Shown here: positions 32,786-42,409 of the stretch, piece by piece | How the letters are laid out: the number at the start of each line of letters is the position of its first letter | Position numbering within the stretch: the first letter of the stretch is position 1 | NCBI GenBank assembly: GCA_002421905.1 | Contig: DISK01000015.1 | Location: 1-64,000, forward strand | From: Micavibrio sp. UBA6212 | GTDB lineage: Bacteria > Pseudomonadota > Alphaproteobacteria > Micavibrionales > Micavibrionaceae | Reading direction: 5' to 3' | Length of the DNA stretch: 64,000 nucleotides | Position numbers and translations under genes: made by a program | The notes under the pieces: model-generated | Seen by the model: the letters and a program-made list of their open reading frames with translations, nothing else | Told to the model about the DNA's origin: nothing | Database searches by the model: none

Positions 32786-33028
32786 ATGACCGAAAAAAAT
32801 GACCATATAGAACGTCTGGAAATGTTGATTGCCCATCAGGATCAACAGATCAATGATCTAAGCGATATGACTGCTGCGCAATGGAAAGAGATTGACCTTT
32901 TGAAACATCAGGTTCATTTCCTGTTGACCCGCGCCAAGGACATGGAACAAAATTCCGGCGAGTCCAAAGGCGATGGCGCAAAAACAATCACTGAAATGGC
33001 TGCGGCAGAAAAGCCACCGCATTATTGA
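32786..33028 (+). CDS. slyX: SlyX-like coiled-coil protein
   Basis: 80 aa. HIERLEMLIAHQDQQINDLSDMTAAQWKEIDLLKHQVHFL is the SlyX pattern (helical, heptad-rich), with a polar C-terminal tail ending KPPHY, a frequent SlyX ending. Function unknown. The ATG at 32786 is preferred; a TTG at 32750 would add 12 codons. It overlaps or abuts dusB, so both are probably co-expressed. Confidence 0.8.
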   Translation: MTEKNDHIERLEMLIAHQDQQINDLSDMTAAQWKEIDLLKHQVHFLLTRAKDMEQNSGESKGDGAKTITEMAAAEKPPHY

Positions 33029-33033
33029 GCATC

Positions 33034-34038
33034 ATGTCCTTTTTTATTGGCCCGATTGAAATTGACGACCCTGTTTTCCTTGCCCCGATGTCAGGTGTCA
33101 CTGACCTTCCTTTTCGTCGTCTGGTCAAAAAATTTGGAGCTGGTCTCGTTTTTTCTGAAATGCTGGCATCGCGCCCCATGATCGAGAATGCCCGCAAATT
33201 ACCAAGAAAGCGCGAGAATTTCGATTTCGGAGAAGAACATCCGATCGCCATCCAGATTGCGGGATGTGAACCGGATGTCGTGGCCGAGGCAGCACGTATT
33301 TGTGAAGCCCGTGGCGCGCAGATTATTGATCTGAATTTTGGATGTCCGGTTAAAAAGATTGTTAATAATATGGGCGGATCAGCCTTGATGCGCGATGAAC
33401 CTCTGGCAATCAGCATCATCGAACAAACTGTCAAATCTGTTTCGGTTCCTGTCACTGTCAAGATGCGTCTGGGGTGGGATCATGAGAGTATCAATGCACC
33501 GCATCTTGCCCGTATGGCCGAGGATGTCGGCGTTAGAATGATTACAGTTCATGGGCGCACGCGCAACCAGCTTTATACCGGTACTGCCGATTGGGACGCC
33601 GTGCGCGCCGTGCGTGATGCCATTTCCATTCCCCTGATTGTCAATGGAGACATTTGCACGCCGCAGGATGCACGCAGCGCGATAGAGCAATCAGGTGCAG
33701 ACGGGGTTATGATTGGTCGCGGCGCATATGGCAAGCCATGGGTGGTCAAACAAATTATGGATCACCTTAAAACAGGCACGCACAATTCCGCCCCATCGGG
33801 AGAAGAGTTGCGCGATCTAATTCTGGAACATTACAATGCCTTGCTTGAATATTACGGGATCGAGACAGGACTAAAAATCGCCCGCAAACATATCGGGTGG
33901 TATGTGAGTGAGATGGAAAATTCTGACGCCTTGCGGTCGCGCGTCAATAGATCAGAAAACCCTAACGACGTTCGTCAATTGATATCTGATTATTTTGCGA
34001 GTGAACCGGAAATTGAATTAGCTTTGATTCAGGCATAA
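33034..34038 (+). CDS. dusB: tRNA-dihydrouridine synthase B
   Basis: 334 aa. FMN enzyme reducing uridine to dihydrouridine in the tRNA D-loop. TIM-barrel landmarks: FLAPMSGVTDLPFRRLVKKFGAGLVFSEM, IQIAGCEPDVVAEAARI, IDLNFGCPVKKIVNNMGGSAL (catalytic Cys), VTVKMRLGWD, ITVHGRTRNQLYTG and VNGDICTPQDA...DGVMIGRGAYGKPW. The C-terminal helical domain (about 245-334) is present. It starts right after slyX and overlaps the 3' end of the convergent secreted gene by 21 nt. Confidence 0.96.
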   Translation: MSFFIGPIEIDDPVFLAPMSGVTDLPFRRLVKKFGAGLVFSEMLASRPMIENARKLPRKRENFDFGEEHPIAIQIAGCEPDVVAEAARICEARGAQIIDLNFGCPVKKIVNNMGGSALMRDEPLAISIIEQTVKSVSVPVTVKMRLGWDHESINAPHLARMAEDVGVRMITVHGRTRNQLYTGTADWDAVRAVRDAISIPLIVNGDICTPQDARSAIEQSGADGVMIGRGAYGKPWVVKQIMDHLKTGTHNSAPSGEELRDLILEHYNALLEYYGIETGLKIARKHIGWYVSEMENSDALRSRVNRSENPNDVRQLISDYFASEPEIELALIQA

Positions 34039-34536
34039 TTTATCAGCGTTCTCGGCTGTAATTTTTGAGGATGTTAACACTTCTTCCCATACTTTTTCCT
34101 CGACCGCTTCCATCACCTGTTTATCAGACAAGTTGCTCTCGTTTTGTATTTTGACACGGGAGAGAATATAGGCCACATCATCCCCGTAATTTTCTCTGAC
34201 TTCATCAAGAAGAGTCACGTCCCTTACAAACCAGGAAAACGCATTGTAAGCCCTGATTTTAGTACAAGAGGCGAATGAGTCTTTTAATCCCAGTTCTTTC
34301 GGGTATGGCGTAAAACGAACTCTTTTATCATCTGCCATTGAAACTTCTATAGTCACTCGATCGGGAAGCGAAACCTTACCGTCCTTTGTCACAACGACAA
34401 CCTTGTCATCCAGTTTTACTTCATCATATTTGATCATGGTTACATCGGCTCCGGCGACACTGCCGAAGGCCATACACAATGAAAAAGCAAAAGGACGCAC
34501 TATCGCTGACGATAAAACCACTTTCATTCCCTGCAT
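34018..34536 (-). CDS. Exported hypothetical protein, 172 aa
   Basis: 172 aa, not recognised. N-terminal signal peptide (VLSSAIVRPFAFSLCMAFGSVAGA). The mature part is beta-rich (VTMIKYDEVKLDDKVVVVTKDGKVSLPDRVTIEVSM) followed by helices with two Cys (FASCTKI, ADKLCLN), perhaps one disulfide. Probably periplasmic. It ends inside the 3' end of dusB (21-nt overlap of opposite strands) and starts 19 nt after the TyrA gene stop, so it likely shares that transcript. Confidence 0.7.
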   Translation of the reverse strand: MQGMKVVLSSAIVRPFAFSLCMAFGSVAGADVTMIKYDEVKLDDKVVVVTKDGKVSLPDRVTIEVSMADDKRVRFTPYPKELGLKDSFASCTKIRAYNAFSWFVRDVTLLDEVRENYGDDVAYILSRVKIQNESNLSDKQVMEAVEEKVWEEVLTSSKITAENADKLCLNQS

Positions 34537-34555
34537 TTTATCCAGTTTTACTGGC

Positions 34556-35305
34556 TTATTCTTTTGATAGTTTATCTTCCAAATCTTTTACGGCCTTAAA
34601 AAAGGCTTGTTTGGTGTTCTCAACATACGGATTATCGCGCTGGATGGCCAGAAAAAGTTCATCGCTGTCATAGCGGATCATCTCGACCATTTCATCCAAC
34701 AAGGTATAAGTCTTTGTTTTCTGGTGAATTTCCGGCACATCCATGCGACTAAAAACTTTGGCGATCATATGGGTCAGTCCCTGCACATAGGCCATTTCCC
34801 TGTCATGCTGTTCCGGCGTTGTTTCGTGAATTTTCAGTCCCAGAGTTTCGACCAGAAATTTACGAATGCACTCGGTGCGACTGGTTAACCCCACATCACA
34901 CATCGTGATATTCAGGCCATTGATCCCGAACTTGCCACTCTGAGGGCCGAAAAGCGGGTGCAGACTGATAAACTCTACACCACTGGGAAGCTTATCGATC
35001 ACCAGTTTGATCGGGTTGGTTTTAACCGAGCACAGATCAATCAGAAGCTGGCCCGCCTTTAGTTTGTGCCGGATGGAGTCCATCGCTTCTTCCATATGCA
35101 CAACCGGAACGCACAAAATTATAATATCGCAATCGCAAATATGATTTAAGTCGCCTATCCCGACATTATAAAGGTCGCCGACTTTGCCCAGATCGCGGTG
35201 GGAATCAAAAATACTGACATTGAAATACGGAATCAGATATTTGAGCATAAACTCGCCAAATGCCCCGACCCCAATAATTCCAACAGTTTGCTTTACTTTA
35301 TTCAT
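34556..35305 (-). CDS. TyrA-type prephenate/arogenate dehydrogenase
   Basis: 249 aa, short for the family and without an ACT domain. NAD(P)-binding GIIGVGAFGEFM at the N-terminus. The block SLHPLFGPQSGKFGINGLNITMCDV carries the substrate His and matches the HPMFGPESGK form typical of plant-type arogenate dehydrogenases. MAYVQGLTHMIAKVFSRMD forms the dimer helix. It should make tyrosine from prephenate or arogenate. Arogenate preference is inferred from that motif only. Divergent from fumC. Confidence 0.85.
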   Translation of the reverse strand: MNKVKQTVGIIGVGAFGEFMLKYLIPYFNVSIFDSHRDLGKVGDLYNVGIGDLNHICDCDIIILCVPVVHMEEAMDSIRHKLKAGQLLIDLCSVKTNPIKLVIDKLPSGVEFISLHPLFGPQSGKFGINGLNITMCDVGLTSRTECIRKFLVETLGLKIHETTPEQHDREMAYVQGLTHMIAKVFSRMDVPEIHQKTKTYTLLDEMVEMIRYDSDELFLAIQRDNPYVENTKQAFFKAVKDLEDKLSKE

Positions 35306-35435
35306 ATTTCACCCGACCATCGTTTTGTGACATGAAAATAGATGATATGTCGTAGTTTATACGGCTTTTCCCCTTCTATCCACTGCCTAAATCGGGTAAA
35401 AAGGTGATGTTTTAGTATCTCTATGGAGGAAATAT

Positions 35436-36866
35436 ATGACATCCGTATCGCAAGCTCTGGAGAGCGAGCAAAGTAATCCCATTCGTGTTGAAACCGATTC
35501 GTTCGGTGAAATCGAAGTTTCTGCCAATCGTTACTGGGGGGCACAGACCCAACGGTCTTTGGGAAATTTCAAAATCGGCAATGAAAAGATGCCTGCGCCT
35601 TTAATTCGTGCCTTGGGAATTATCAAACGCGCCGCGGCACAAACCAATATGGCTCTTGGTGTTCTCGATCCAAAAATCGGACAAGCTATTGTGAATGCCT
35701 CCGAAGAAGTTATTGACGGGTCCATGGCCGACGAGTTTCCTCTGGTGGTCTGGCAAACCGGATCAGGTACCCAAACCAACATGAATGCCAATGAAGTGAT
35801 TTCAAACCGTGCGATTGAAATGATGGGCGGGGAAATGGGTTCCAAAAAACCGGTTCACCCAAACGATCACGTCAATATGGGGCAATCTTCCAACGATACC
35901 TTTCCGACCGCCATGCATATCGCCGCCGGCGAACAGGTCTATCATGATTTGATCCCTGCTCTGGAATATCTGCATGCGGCACTTGATGCAAAAGCAAAAG
36001 CATTTGCTCATATCGTCAAAATTGGACGAACCCATTTGATGGATGCAACGCCATTGACTTTGGGTCAGGAGTTTTCCGGTTATGCCAAGCAAATAGAATT
36101 TTCAATTGCCCGTGTCAAAACCACTTACCCTCGCCTTATGCAATTGGCGCAAGGCGGAACAGCGGTTGGAACGGGGATTAATTCCAAAGCTGGATTTGCC
36201 GAAAGATTCGCCGACGAAGTTGCAGCAATCACAGGACTGCCCTTTGTGACCGCAGAAAATAAATTCGAAGCCTTGGCGGCACATGATGCCATGGTCGAAG
36301 TTTCTGGTGTTCTTAATACCATCTCTGCATCGCTGATGAAAATTGCCAATGATATTCGCCTGTTGGGTTCCGGCCCACGGTGCGGAATCGGCGAATTGAT
36401 TTTGCCTGCGAATGAACCTGGGTCATCCATTATGCCGGGTAAAGTCAACCCGACCCAATGCGAAGCCATGACCATGTTGTGCACCCAAGTCATGGGCAAC
36501 CACACTACGGTGACGATTGCCGGATCAAACGGTCATTTCGAACTCAACGTGTTCAAACCCGTGATGATTTATAATGTCCTTCAATCCATTCGTTTGATTG
36601 CCGATGGTTGCCGCAGTTTCACCGATAATTGCGTTGCCGGTATCGAGGCCGATGAACGCCGCATTGAAAAATTGATGTATGAAAGCTTGATGCTGGTGAC
36701 TGCACTCAACCCACATATCGGCTATGACAACGCAGCCAAGATCGCCAAAAAAGCGCACACCGAAGGCACATCCTTGCAAGAAGCCGGTGTGGCTCTTGGC
36801 CTCATGACCGAAGAACAGTTCAAACAATGGATTGTTCCTCAAGATATGGTCAAACCTCGTGACTAA
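35436..36866 (+). CDS. fumC: Class II fumarate hydratase
   Basis: 476 aa, normal length. Iron-free fumarase of the TCA cycle. Motifs: ETDSFGEIEVSANRYWGAQTQRS, VWQTGSGTQTNMNANEVI, HVNMGQSSNDTFPTAMHIA, KIGRTHLMDATPLTLGQEFSGYA, and the signature GSSIMPGKVNPTQCEA. A TGGAGGAA site precedes the ATG. The RHH gene overlaps its stop region. Confidence 0.98.
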   Translation: MTSVSQALESEQSNPIRVETDSFGEIEVSANRYWGAQTQRSLGNFKIGNEKMPAPLIRALGIIKRAAAQTNMALGVLDPKIGQAIVNASEEVIDGSMADEFPLVVWQTGSGTQTNMNANEVISNRAIEMMGGEMGSKKPVHPNDHVNMGQSSNDTFPTAMHIAAGEQVYHDLIPALEYLHAALDAKAKAFAHIVKIGRTHLMDATPLTLGQEFSGYAKQIEFSIARVKTTYPRLMQLAQGGTAVGTGINSKAGFAERFADEVAAITGLPFVTAENKFEALAAHDAMVEVSGVLNTISASLMKIANDIRLLGSGPRCGIGELILPANEPGSSIMPGKVNPTQCEAMTMLCTQVMGNHTTVTIAGSNGHFELNVFKPVMIYNVLQSIRLIADGCRSFTDNCVAGIEADERRIEKLMYESLMLVTALNPHIGYDNAAKIAKKAHTEGTSLQEAGVALGLMTEEQFKQWIVPQDMVKPRD

Positions 36867-37125
36867 GGGTCCCCCTATTTCAAAAGAATGGCCTGATGAG
36901 AAATTATCAGGCCTTCTTTCTTCGCCTGTGGTCAAACATTCGGTCAATATTGCGGGGCATTCGACCTCGGTATCTCTGGAACAGCCCTTCTGGGATGAGT
37001 TACTACGAATTGCAGAAAAAAAGCATATGACCTTATCCGATTTAATCTCGCACATAGACGAAGCGCGCCAGATTAATTTATCCAGCGCGCTTAGACTTTT
37101 TGTTCTTTATACCTTGAAGGGTTAA
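36859..37125 (+). CDS. Ribbon-helix-helix domain protein (RHH_4-like)
   Basis: About 88 aa. The C-terminal part FWDELLRIAEKKHMTLSDLISHIDEARQINLSSALRLFVLYTL matches the RHH_4 family: a ribbon (TSVSLEQPFW) then two helices. It may bind DNA as a dimer, but these small proteins are often uncharacterised. The start is uncertain: GTG at 36859 overlaps fumC by 8 nt and has no clear site; TTG at 36832 would add 9 codons. Converges on the AsmA gene, 4 nt apart. Confidence 0.75.
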   Translation: MTKGPPISKEWPDEKLSGLLSSPVVKHSVNIAGHSTSVSLEQPFWDELLRIAEKKHMTLSDLISHIDEARQINLSSALRLFVLYTLKG

Positions 37126-37129
37126 GACT

Positions 37130-40100
37130 TTATTGTCCTAGAAGCCCGCCCAACGCTTTCAAGGCTTCTTTTTTCAGGGCGTCTTTGGAGTCTGTTTTGG
37201 TTTCCGGAGTTGGCTGGGGTTGATCCGTGCCAGTCACTGCATCAGGTGAACCCGTCGTGCCATCCGGTTGAACGGTCACTGGTTCGGCTTGCTTATCCTC
37301 AACGCCAAGCAACTTACCCAGTTTGTTTTCTATCAGTTTATTGACCTTTTTATTCAGGTAATTATTGATGATGTCGCCACCCGCTTTGCTCGGGTTATCA
37401 AGTGGGCCTTTGATGGTAAAGTCAAATGGCGGAATATCCGTATCCTTGACCGTCATATTATTTTTTAGGTCAATCGTCCATTGTGGCAAATTAATATACC
37501 CCGTGCTGCTCAATATTGCCTTGGGGCCATCAAACAGAATTTTCGAGAAGTTCACGATCCCATTCTGAATCACAAATTCTGTGTCCATGGTGGAGAACTC
37601 TGTCTGACCTTTTCCGAACGATCCGAACAAGGTTCCTGCCCGATCAAGTGGTTTATAACTGCCTTTGGCTGCGTCTGCCAGTTGGGCTGCATCCACACCT
37701 TTTACGACGATGTTTTCCCCGTTGACCGTTCCGTCCCCCGAGAGCGTTTGAACCAAAGCCGCAGGAGAAAGTCCCGTTGCGGCAATTTTCACATTCACAT
37801 CGGAAATGGTTCCGGAAAGAGTATCATTTGACGATCCCATAAACGCATTTTGCAATTGGCGTGCGTCAACTTTTTCTGCCTTCATTTGTCCATTGATATC
37901 CAATGGATCACGATCGCCAGAGCCACTCTTGATATTTCCGGAAACAGAGGCCGTTCCCCCGAATAATCCGGCACTCATATCCTGAATGCCCAGATTTCCA
38001 TTTGATAATGTAAAATCAAGATTGGCGTTGGTAAAATTCCAAAGATTATAGCTCAATGAGTTTGCCGTGATTTGCAAATCGGCATCAAATTTTTTCATCC
38101 ATGTGACATCAATGGCTTCACGAGACCACTTGGCTCCAGCAGGACTTTGTGCGGGTGATCCGGATGATGGGGTTGCGGACCCTGATCGACGTCCCGACGA
38201 TGCAGGACTTGTAGATGGTAACACGAGATCGCCGATCTTGAGCTTTCCTGAAAGCGATAGTTTTGGGGACATCGCCACATCCATGTTGACATCAATGGTT
38301 GTTTTACCCAACGTTCCTTTAAGATCCGAAATATGGTACTGATTGTCACCCAGAGCAACATTTCCGGAAACATTCATCGGGCCAGTCAGGCTTGGGCTTC
38401 CGGTGAAGGTCGGTTGGAAGATATGCATTGCGTCAACAAAGTTCGGATGTTGCAGCGAGAATTTCAGTTGGTTCACCACTGGTTTGTCCATAATATTGGC
38501 CACAGTTCCCACACCACGCGCCGTTATATCCCACACGCCGAGGCCAACATCAAAACCCAGTGCTTTCAAATCGCCCGTGAATTTTCCATCAACCGAGGCC
38601 GACCCAATTTTTTTAGGAAGTTCAGGGATCGTGATATTATAACTTCTTGCCACCAGTTCAGCATCAGGCATTTTAGCCTGAACCGATATATCGAGGCCTG
38701 AGAGCTGTTCCGTATTCCCTACCTGTCCGGACATTTTTAGCGAAACGTTATCCGGCAACCCTGCTTCCAATTTTACAATTGTCAGGCTGCTTTTGTTGGC
38801 CGTTAAATCAAGGTGAATGTTCTGATATGATTTTCCTGAAACTTTTACTTCCTCCACATCTGCCTTGATGCGACCTGTGAATGGAACAGAAAACCCGATA
38901 GGTTTTTTGCTTCCCTTATTATCAACAGCACTTACATTTGTGTCGATAGCTTTTCCGTCATCACTTTTTAACCCCAGTTTTTTCTGAATCTGATCAAGAT
39001 CAAGTTTTTTGATGTTCGCGGTCAAATCAACTGTTTTGTTTTCGTCAAGGGCAACACTTCCCTTCAAAGACAGATCATTTTCATCAAGTTTGATATTACT
39101 TTTCTCAATGACGATTTTATTGTCCTTCATTGTGCCTGATGCTGAAATGGCTAGATCATCCAGAAATTTTACCAATGAAGAGGCTTCGCCTGACGCCTTG
39201 CTATTTGACTTCAAAGAAAATTCTATACTCGGGGCTTTGGACGGGGAAGTCAGTTCTGTGGCTGAAAATTCTCCTCCATATTCCAGACTTCCAACATCCA
39301 GCCGCAAATTATTCAGTGCAACTTTCTCTGGGGAATAGACCAGCTTGGCCGATAGATTTGCTTTTCCTTCAAGACCAACAGGAACCTTTGGCGCGGTTTC
39401 ACCGCCAAAATAGGATATCGTGGATTGAACATCTGCAAGTTCGGCAGACACATCGCCTTCAATCGCCAACTCATCCTTGTTGGTAATAACACCAGAATAT
39501 TCCGCGCGCAAATTACTTTCAGGCAGAGCCAGCTTAACCTGAACGGGAAAAATGCCGTTTTCGATATCCAGATCAGAGGTGTTGATTTTTGCCTCGACCT
39601 TATGACCATTCAACAATATTCCACCATTTATTTCGAACGGGCCGGACAGGCTGTCTGCCTTCAAACGGACATCAATATCCTCTATAGATTGACGACTGTT
39701 TTCCTTTTGATTGTCGACAATCAATACTCCATCGGTAATTTCAATGATGTTGATGGACACATCCATTGGAGATGATTTTTCATCGGTTACTTCTGAACCG
39801 GAAGATGATTCCGAAGAATCAGATTTTTCTGTTTCCACAATCTGGCTGGTCATCCACGTTTGTTGCCCGTTCTTCAAAGTCACCAGATTTATTTTTGGTT
39901 CATCCAGAGAGATGTCCTTTACCTCGATTTTTTGGGACAGCAACGGAAATAACGCCACCTCAACATCTACGGATTTAATCGTTACAATTTCCTGATTATT
40001 TGCTTTAACGCTCAGGTCATTCACAGTCACATGAGGAAGCGGCAGTAAAGACATGCCGATATCTCCGCTCCAATCAACCTGATAACCGGTTTTTTCTTCG

Positions 40101-40288
40101 ACCTTTTCAACTATCAGTTTCTTGTATTTGGCCTGATCAATGAACTGCGGCGCAAGAACGCTTACTCCCCCTGCAATCAACACAAGGCCGACCGCTGTGC
40201 CACCCAGATATTTTGCCCATTTGGGAAATTTTAATGTGGGGTCTTCGAAGCCTTGAATATCGTCTTGCGGGGAGTTTTGGTCTGACAT
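37130..40288 (-). CDS. AsmA family protein, 1052 aa
   Basis: One N-terminal transmembrane helix (YLGGTAVGLVLIAGGVSVLAPQFI, about 27-50) anchors a long periplasmic beta-rich chain. The N-terminal AsmA motif EEKTGYQVDWSGDIGMSLLPLPHVTVNDLSVKAN is clear, and a C-terminal AsmA_2 region contains DVNVKIAATGLSPAALVQTLSGDGTVNGENIVVKG. Such proteins are thought to act as repeating beta-groove bridges for phospholipid transport or in outer-membrane assembly. Low-complexity Ser/Gly segments (about 155-168 and 685-710) and a Thr/Pro-rich stretch near the C-terminus are disordered linkers. An AAGGG site precedes the ATG. It is 96 nt downstream of phaB on the same strand. Confidence 0.9.
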   Translation of the reverse strand: MSDQNSPQDDIQGFEDPTLKFPKWAKYLGGTAVGLVLIAGGVSVLAPQFIDQAKYKKLIVEKVEEKTGYQVDWSGDIGMSLLPLPHVTVNDLSVKANNQEIVTIKSVDVEVALFPLLSQKIEVKDISLDEPKINLVTLKNGQQTWMTSQIVETEKSDSSESSSGSEVTDEKSSPMDVSINIIEITDGVLIVDNQKENSRQSIEDIDVRLKADSLSGPFEINGGILLNGHKVEAKINTSDLDIENGIFPVQVKLALPESNLRAEYSGVITNKDELAIEGDVSAELADVQSTISYFGGETAPKVPVGLEGKANLSAKLVYSPEKVALNNLRLDVGSLEYGGEFSATELTSPSKAPSIEFSLKSNSKASGEASSLVKFLDDLAISASGTMKDNKIVIEKSNIKLDENDLSLKGSVALDENKTVDLTANIKKLDLDQIQKKLGLKSDDGKAIDTNVSAVDNKGSKKPIGFSVPFTGRIKADVEEVKVSGKSYQNIHLDLTANKSSLTIVKLEAGLPDNVSLKMSGQVGNTEQLSGLDISVQAKMPDAELVARSYNITIPELPKKIGSASVDGKFTGDLKALGFDVGLGVWDITARGVGTVANIMDKPVVNQLKFSLQHPNFVDAMHIFQPTFTGSPSLTGPMNVSGNVALGDNQYHISDLKGTLGKTTIDVNMDVAMSPKLSLSGKLKIGDLVLPSTSPASSGRRSGSATPSSGSPAQSPAGAKWSREAIDVTWMKKFDADLQITANSLSYNLWNFTNANLDFTLSNGNLGIQDMSAGLFGGTASVSGNIKSGSGDRDPLDINGQMKAEKVDARQLQNAFMGSSNDTLSGTISDVNVKIAATGLSPAALVQTLSGDGTVNGENIVVKGVDAAQLADAAKGSYKPLDRAGTLFGSFGKGQTEFSTMDTEFVIQNGIVNFSKILFDGPKAILSSTGYINLPQWTIDLKNNMTVKDTDIPPFDFTIKGPLDNPSKAGGDIINNYLNKKVNKLIENKLGKLLGVEDKQAEPVTVQPDGTTGSPDAVTGTDQPQPTPETKTDSKDALKKEALKALGGLLGQ

Positions 40289-40383
40289 AGGAACCCTTTG
40301 AAAAAGCTGGAAAAGAAATGAACCATATCTTTATAAGATATGGTTCACCAGTCTGGAAAGTCAAAAATTTGATTTTTTAACTT

Positions 40384-41109
40384 TTAGGCCGCCATATATT
40401 GGCCACCATTCACAGACATCGTGGCTCCGTTCACAAAGGATGCGCGGTCAGAGGCCAGAAAAATGACCATATCTGCGATCTCTTCGGGTTTCCCCATACG
40501 GGCCGCGGGAATTTGACGTATGATCGAATCAAGCACTTCCTGAGGCATCGCCGAAGTCATTTCGGTGGCGATATATCCCGGACAGATTGCATTTACGGTA
40601 ATTCCCTTGGCTGCGCTTTCTTGCGCCAGTGCCTTGGTAAACCCGAGCATACCCGCTTTGGCTGCCGAATAGTTACACTGTCCCAACTGGCCTTTTTGAC
40701 CGTTGATCGAGCTGATGTTGATAATCCGGCCAAACTTGCGATCCCGCATTCCGGAAATAACGGCATGGCTCATATTGAAACAGGACGTCAGGTTGGTTTC
40801 AATCACGGCATGCCAGTTTTCTTCAGGCATTTTATGCAACATTCCGTCCTTGGTAATTCCGGCGTTGTTAACCAGAATGTCAACAGGGCCCATTTCACTT
40901 TCGATTTTTACAATTGCATCACGGCAGGCTTGAAAATCAGCCACATCGGCTTTGTAAACTTTGGCACCCGTCTCATCGGCACATTTTTTGGCGGCCTCTT
41001 CGTTGCCGTGATACAAAGCCGCCACCTGATACCCATCGGCGATTAATGCCTTGGTGATAGATAGCCCGATCCCGCGTGTTCCACCTGTTACAACTGCTAC
41101 TCTACTCAT
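40384..41109 (-). CDS. phaB: Acetoacetyl-CoA reductase
   Basis: 241 aa SDR enzyme. It reduces acetoacetyl-CoA to (R)-3-hydroxybutyryl-CoA with NADPH, the second step of PHB synthesis. VTGGTRGIGLSI (cofactor loop), LVNNAGITKDGMLHKM, ISSINGQKGQLGQCNYSAAKAG (Ser, Tyr, Lys triad) and the NAICPGYIATEM block match PhaB (also called PhbB) closely. An AGAGGA site precedes the ATG. It lies 19 nt downstream of phaA. Confidence 0.95.
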   Translation of the reverse strand: MSRVAVVTGGTRGIGLSITKALIADGYQVAALYHGNEEAAKKCADETGAKVYKADVADFQACRDAIVKIESEMGPVDILVNNAGITKDGMLHKMPEENWHAVIETNLTSCFNMSHAVISGMRDRKFGRIINISSINGQKGQLGQCNYSAAKAGMLGFTKALAQESAAKGITVNAICPGYIATEMTSAMPQEVLDSIIRQIPAARMGKPEEIADMVIFLASDRASFVNGATMSVNGGQYMAA

Positions 41110-41128
41110 ATTTCATTTTCCTCTATTG

Positions 41129-42310
41129 TTACGCGCGTTCAACACACATGGCGATGCCCATTCCGCCACCGATGCACAGAGTTGCCAACCCTTTCTTAGC
41201 ATCACGACGTTTCATTTCGTGCAGCAAGGTCACAAGAATACGTGTTCCTGACGCCCCGATCGGATGTCCCAAAGCGATGGCTCCACCATTCACGTTGACT
41301 TTTTCCGGATCAAGTTTGAGTTCTTTCAAAACGCTGCACGCCTGTGCGGCAAAAGCTTCGTTGGACTCAATCAAATCGAGATCAGATGTTGTCCATCCTG
41401 CCTTTTCCAGTGCTTTTTTCGAGGCTGGAATTGGCCCTGTTCCCATGATCGCTGGGTCAACGCCCGCGGTCGCCCATGATTTGATGGTCGCCAATGGCGT
41501 TAAGCCGCGTTTGCGTGCTTCACTTTCTGTCATTAGAACAACTGCGGCTGCGCCGTCATTAATGCCTGATGCATTTCCTGCGGTGACCGTTCCATCCGAT
41601 TTGAAAGCCGGACGCAGTTTGCCTAGAGTTTCAGTAGTGGTTCCGGCACGCGGGAATTCATCTGTATCGACTGTGGTTTCACCTTTTCTACTCTTGATCA
41701 CGACCGGTACGATTTCATCCTTGAATTTTCCGGCAGTCATCGCGGACTCGGCCCGTTGTTGGGATGTTGCAGAAAAGCTGTCCTGATCGTCGCGAGTCAG
41801 AGCGAATTTTTCGGCAACATTTTCAGCAGTAATGCCCATGTGATATCCGTTAAACGCATCCCACAACCCATCTTTGATCATCGTATCAATCAGTTCGGTA
41901 TTGCCCATTTTGGTTCCGTTTCTCATGGACATACAATGGAATGACTGGCTCATACTTTCCTGTCCGCCTGCCACGACAATATTGGCATCCCCGCTTTTAA
42001 TTGCCTGCATCCCCAAGGCAACCGAGCGCAGCCCCGACCCACAAACCTGATTGATGGTCATGGCTGTTTTTTCCACCGGAATCCCCGCAGCAATTGCCGT
42101 TTGTCTGGCCGGATTTTGCCCGCATCCTGCTGTCAACACCTGCCCCAACAGAACTTCGTCCACTTCACCCGGTGAAACGCCTGCTTCTTTCATCGCGGCT
42201 TCCACCGCAACTTTACCCAGATCAACAGCGCTCAGAGATGATAAACCTCCGAGAAATGATCCAATAGCAGTTCTCTTCGCAGAGACAATGACAACAGACT
42301 CTTCGGACAT
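41129..42310 (-). CDS. phaA: Acetyl-CoA acetyltransferase (beta-ketothiolase)
   Basis: 393 aa. Condenses two acetyl-CoA to acetoacetyl-CoA. Catalytic Cys in NQVCGSGLRSVALGMQ (about 84-99), His in GGAIALGHPIGASGTRIL (about 340-357) and the second Cys in ATLCIGGGMGIAMCVE. The start MSEESVVIVSAKRTAIGSFLG at 42310 has an AAGGA site; the in-frame extension to 42355 is unneeded. Together with phaB it forms the PHB precursor module. Confidence 0.95.
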   Translation of the reverse strand: MSEESVVIVSAKRTAIGSFLGGLSSLSAVDLGKVAVEAAMKEAGVSPGEVDEVLLGQVLTAGCGQNPARQTAIAAGIPVEKTAMTINQVCGSGLRSVALGMQAIKSGDANIVVAGGQESMSQSFHCMSMRNGTKMGNTELIDTMIKDGLWDAFNGYHMGITAENVAEKFALTRDDQDSFSATSQQRAESAMTAGKFKDEIVPVVIKSRKGETTVDTDEFPRAGTTTETLGKLRPAFKSDGTVTAGNASGINDGAAAVVLMTESEARKRGLTPLATIKSWATAGVDPAIMGTGPIPASKKALEKAGWTTSDLDLIESNEAFAAQACSVLKELKLDPEKVNVNGGAIALGHPIGASGTRILVTLLHEMKRRDAKKGLATLCIGGGMGIAMCVERA

Positions 42311-42409
42311 AATGGCTATTCCTTCTTTTGAAATTTTGATGCTGGGACTATGCAATGTTTCTCGACATTTTCAAAGTCTGTTTTGTAATTTTATTCAAAA
42401 ATTCAGGAG

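Noticed and set aside
35302..35544. 80-codon minus-strand frame over the fumC start
   Set aside because: Antisense to the highly conserved fumC N-terminus; no ribosome-binding site or family resemblance.
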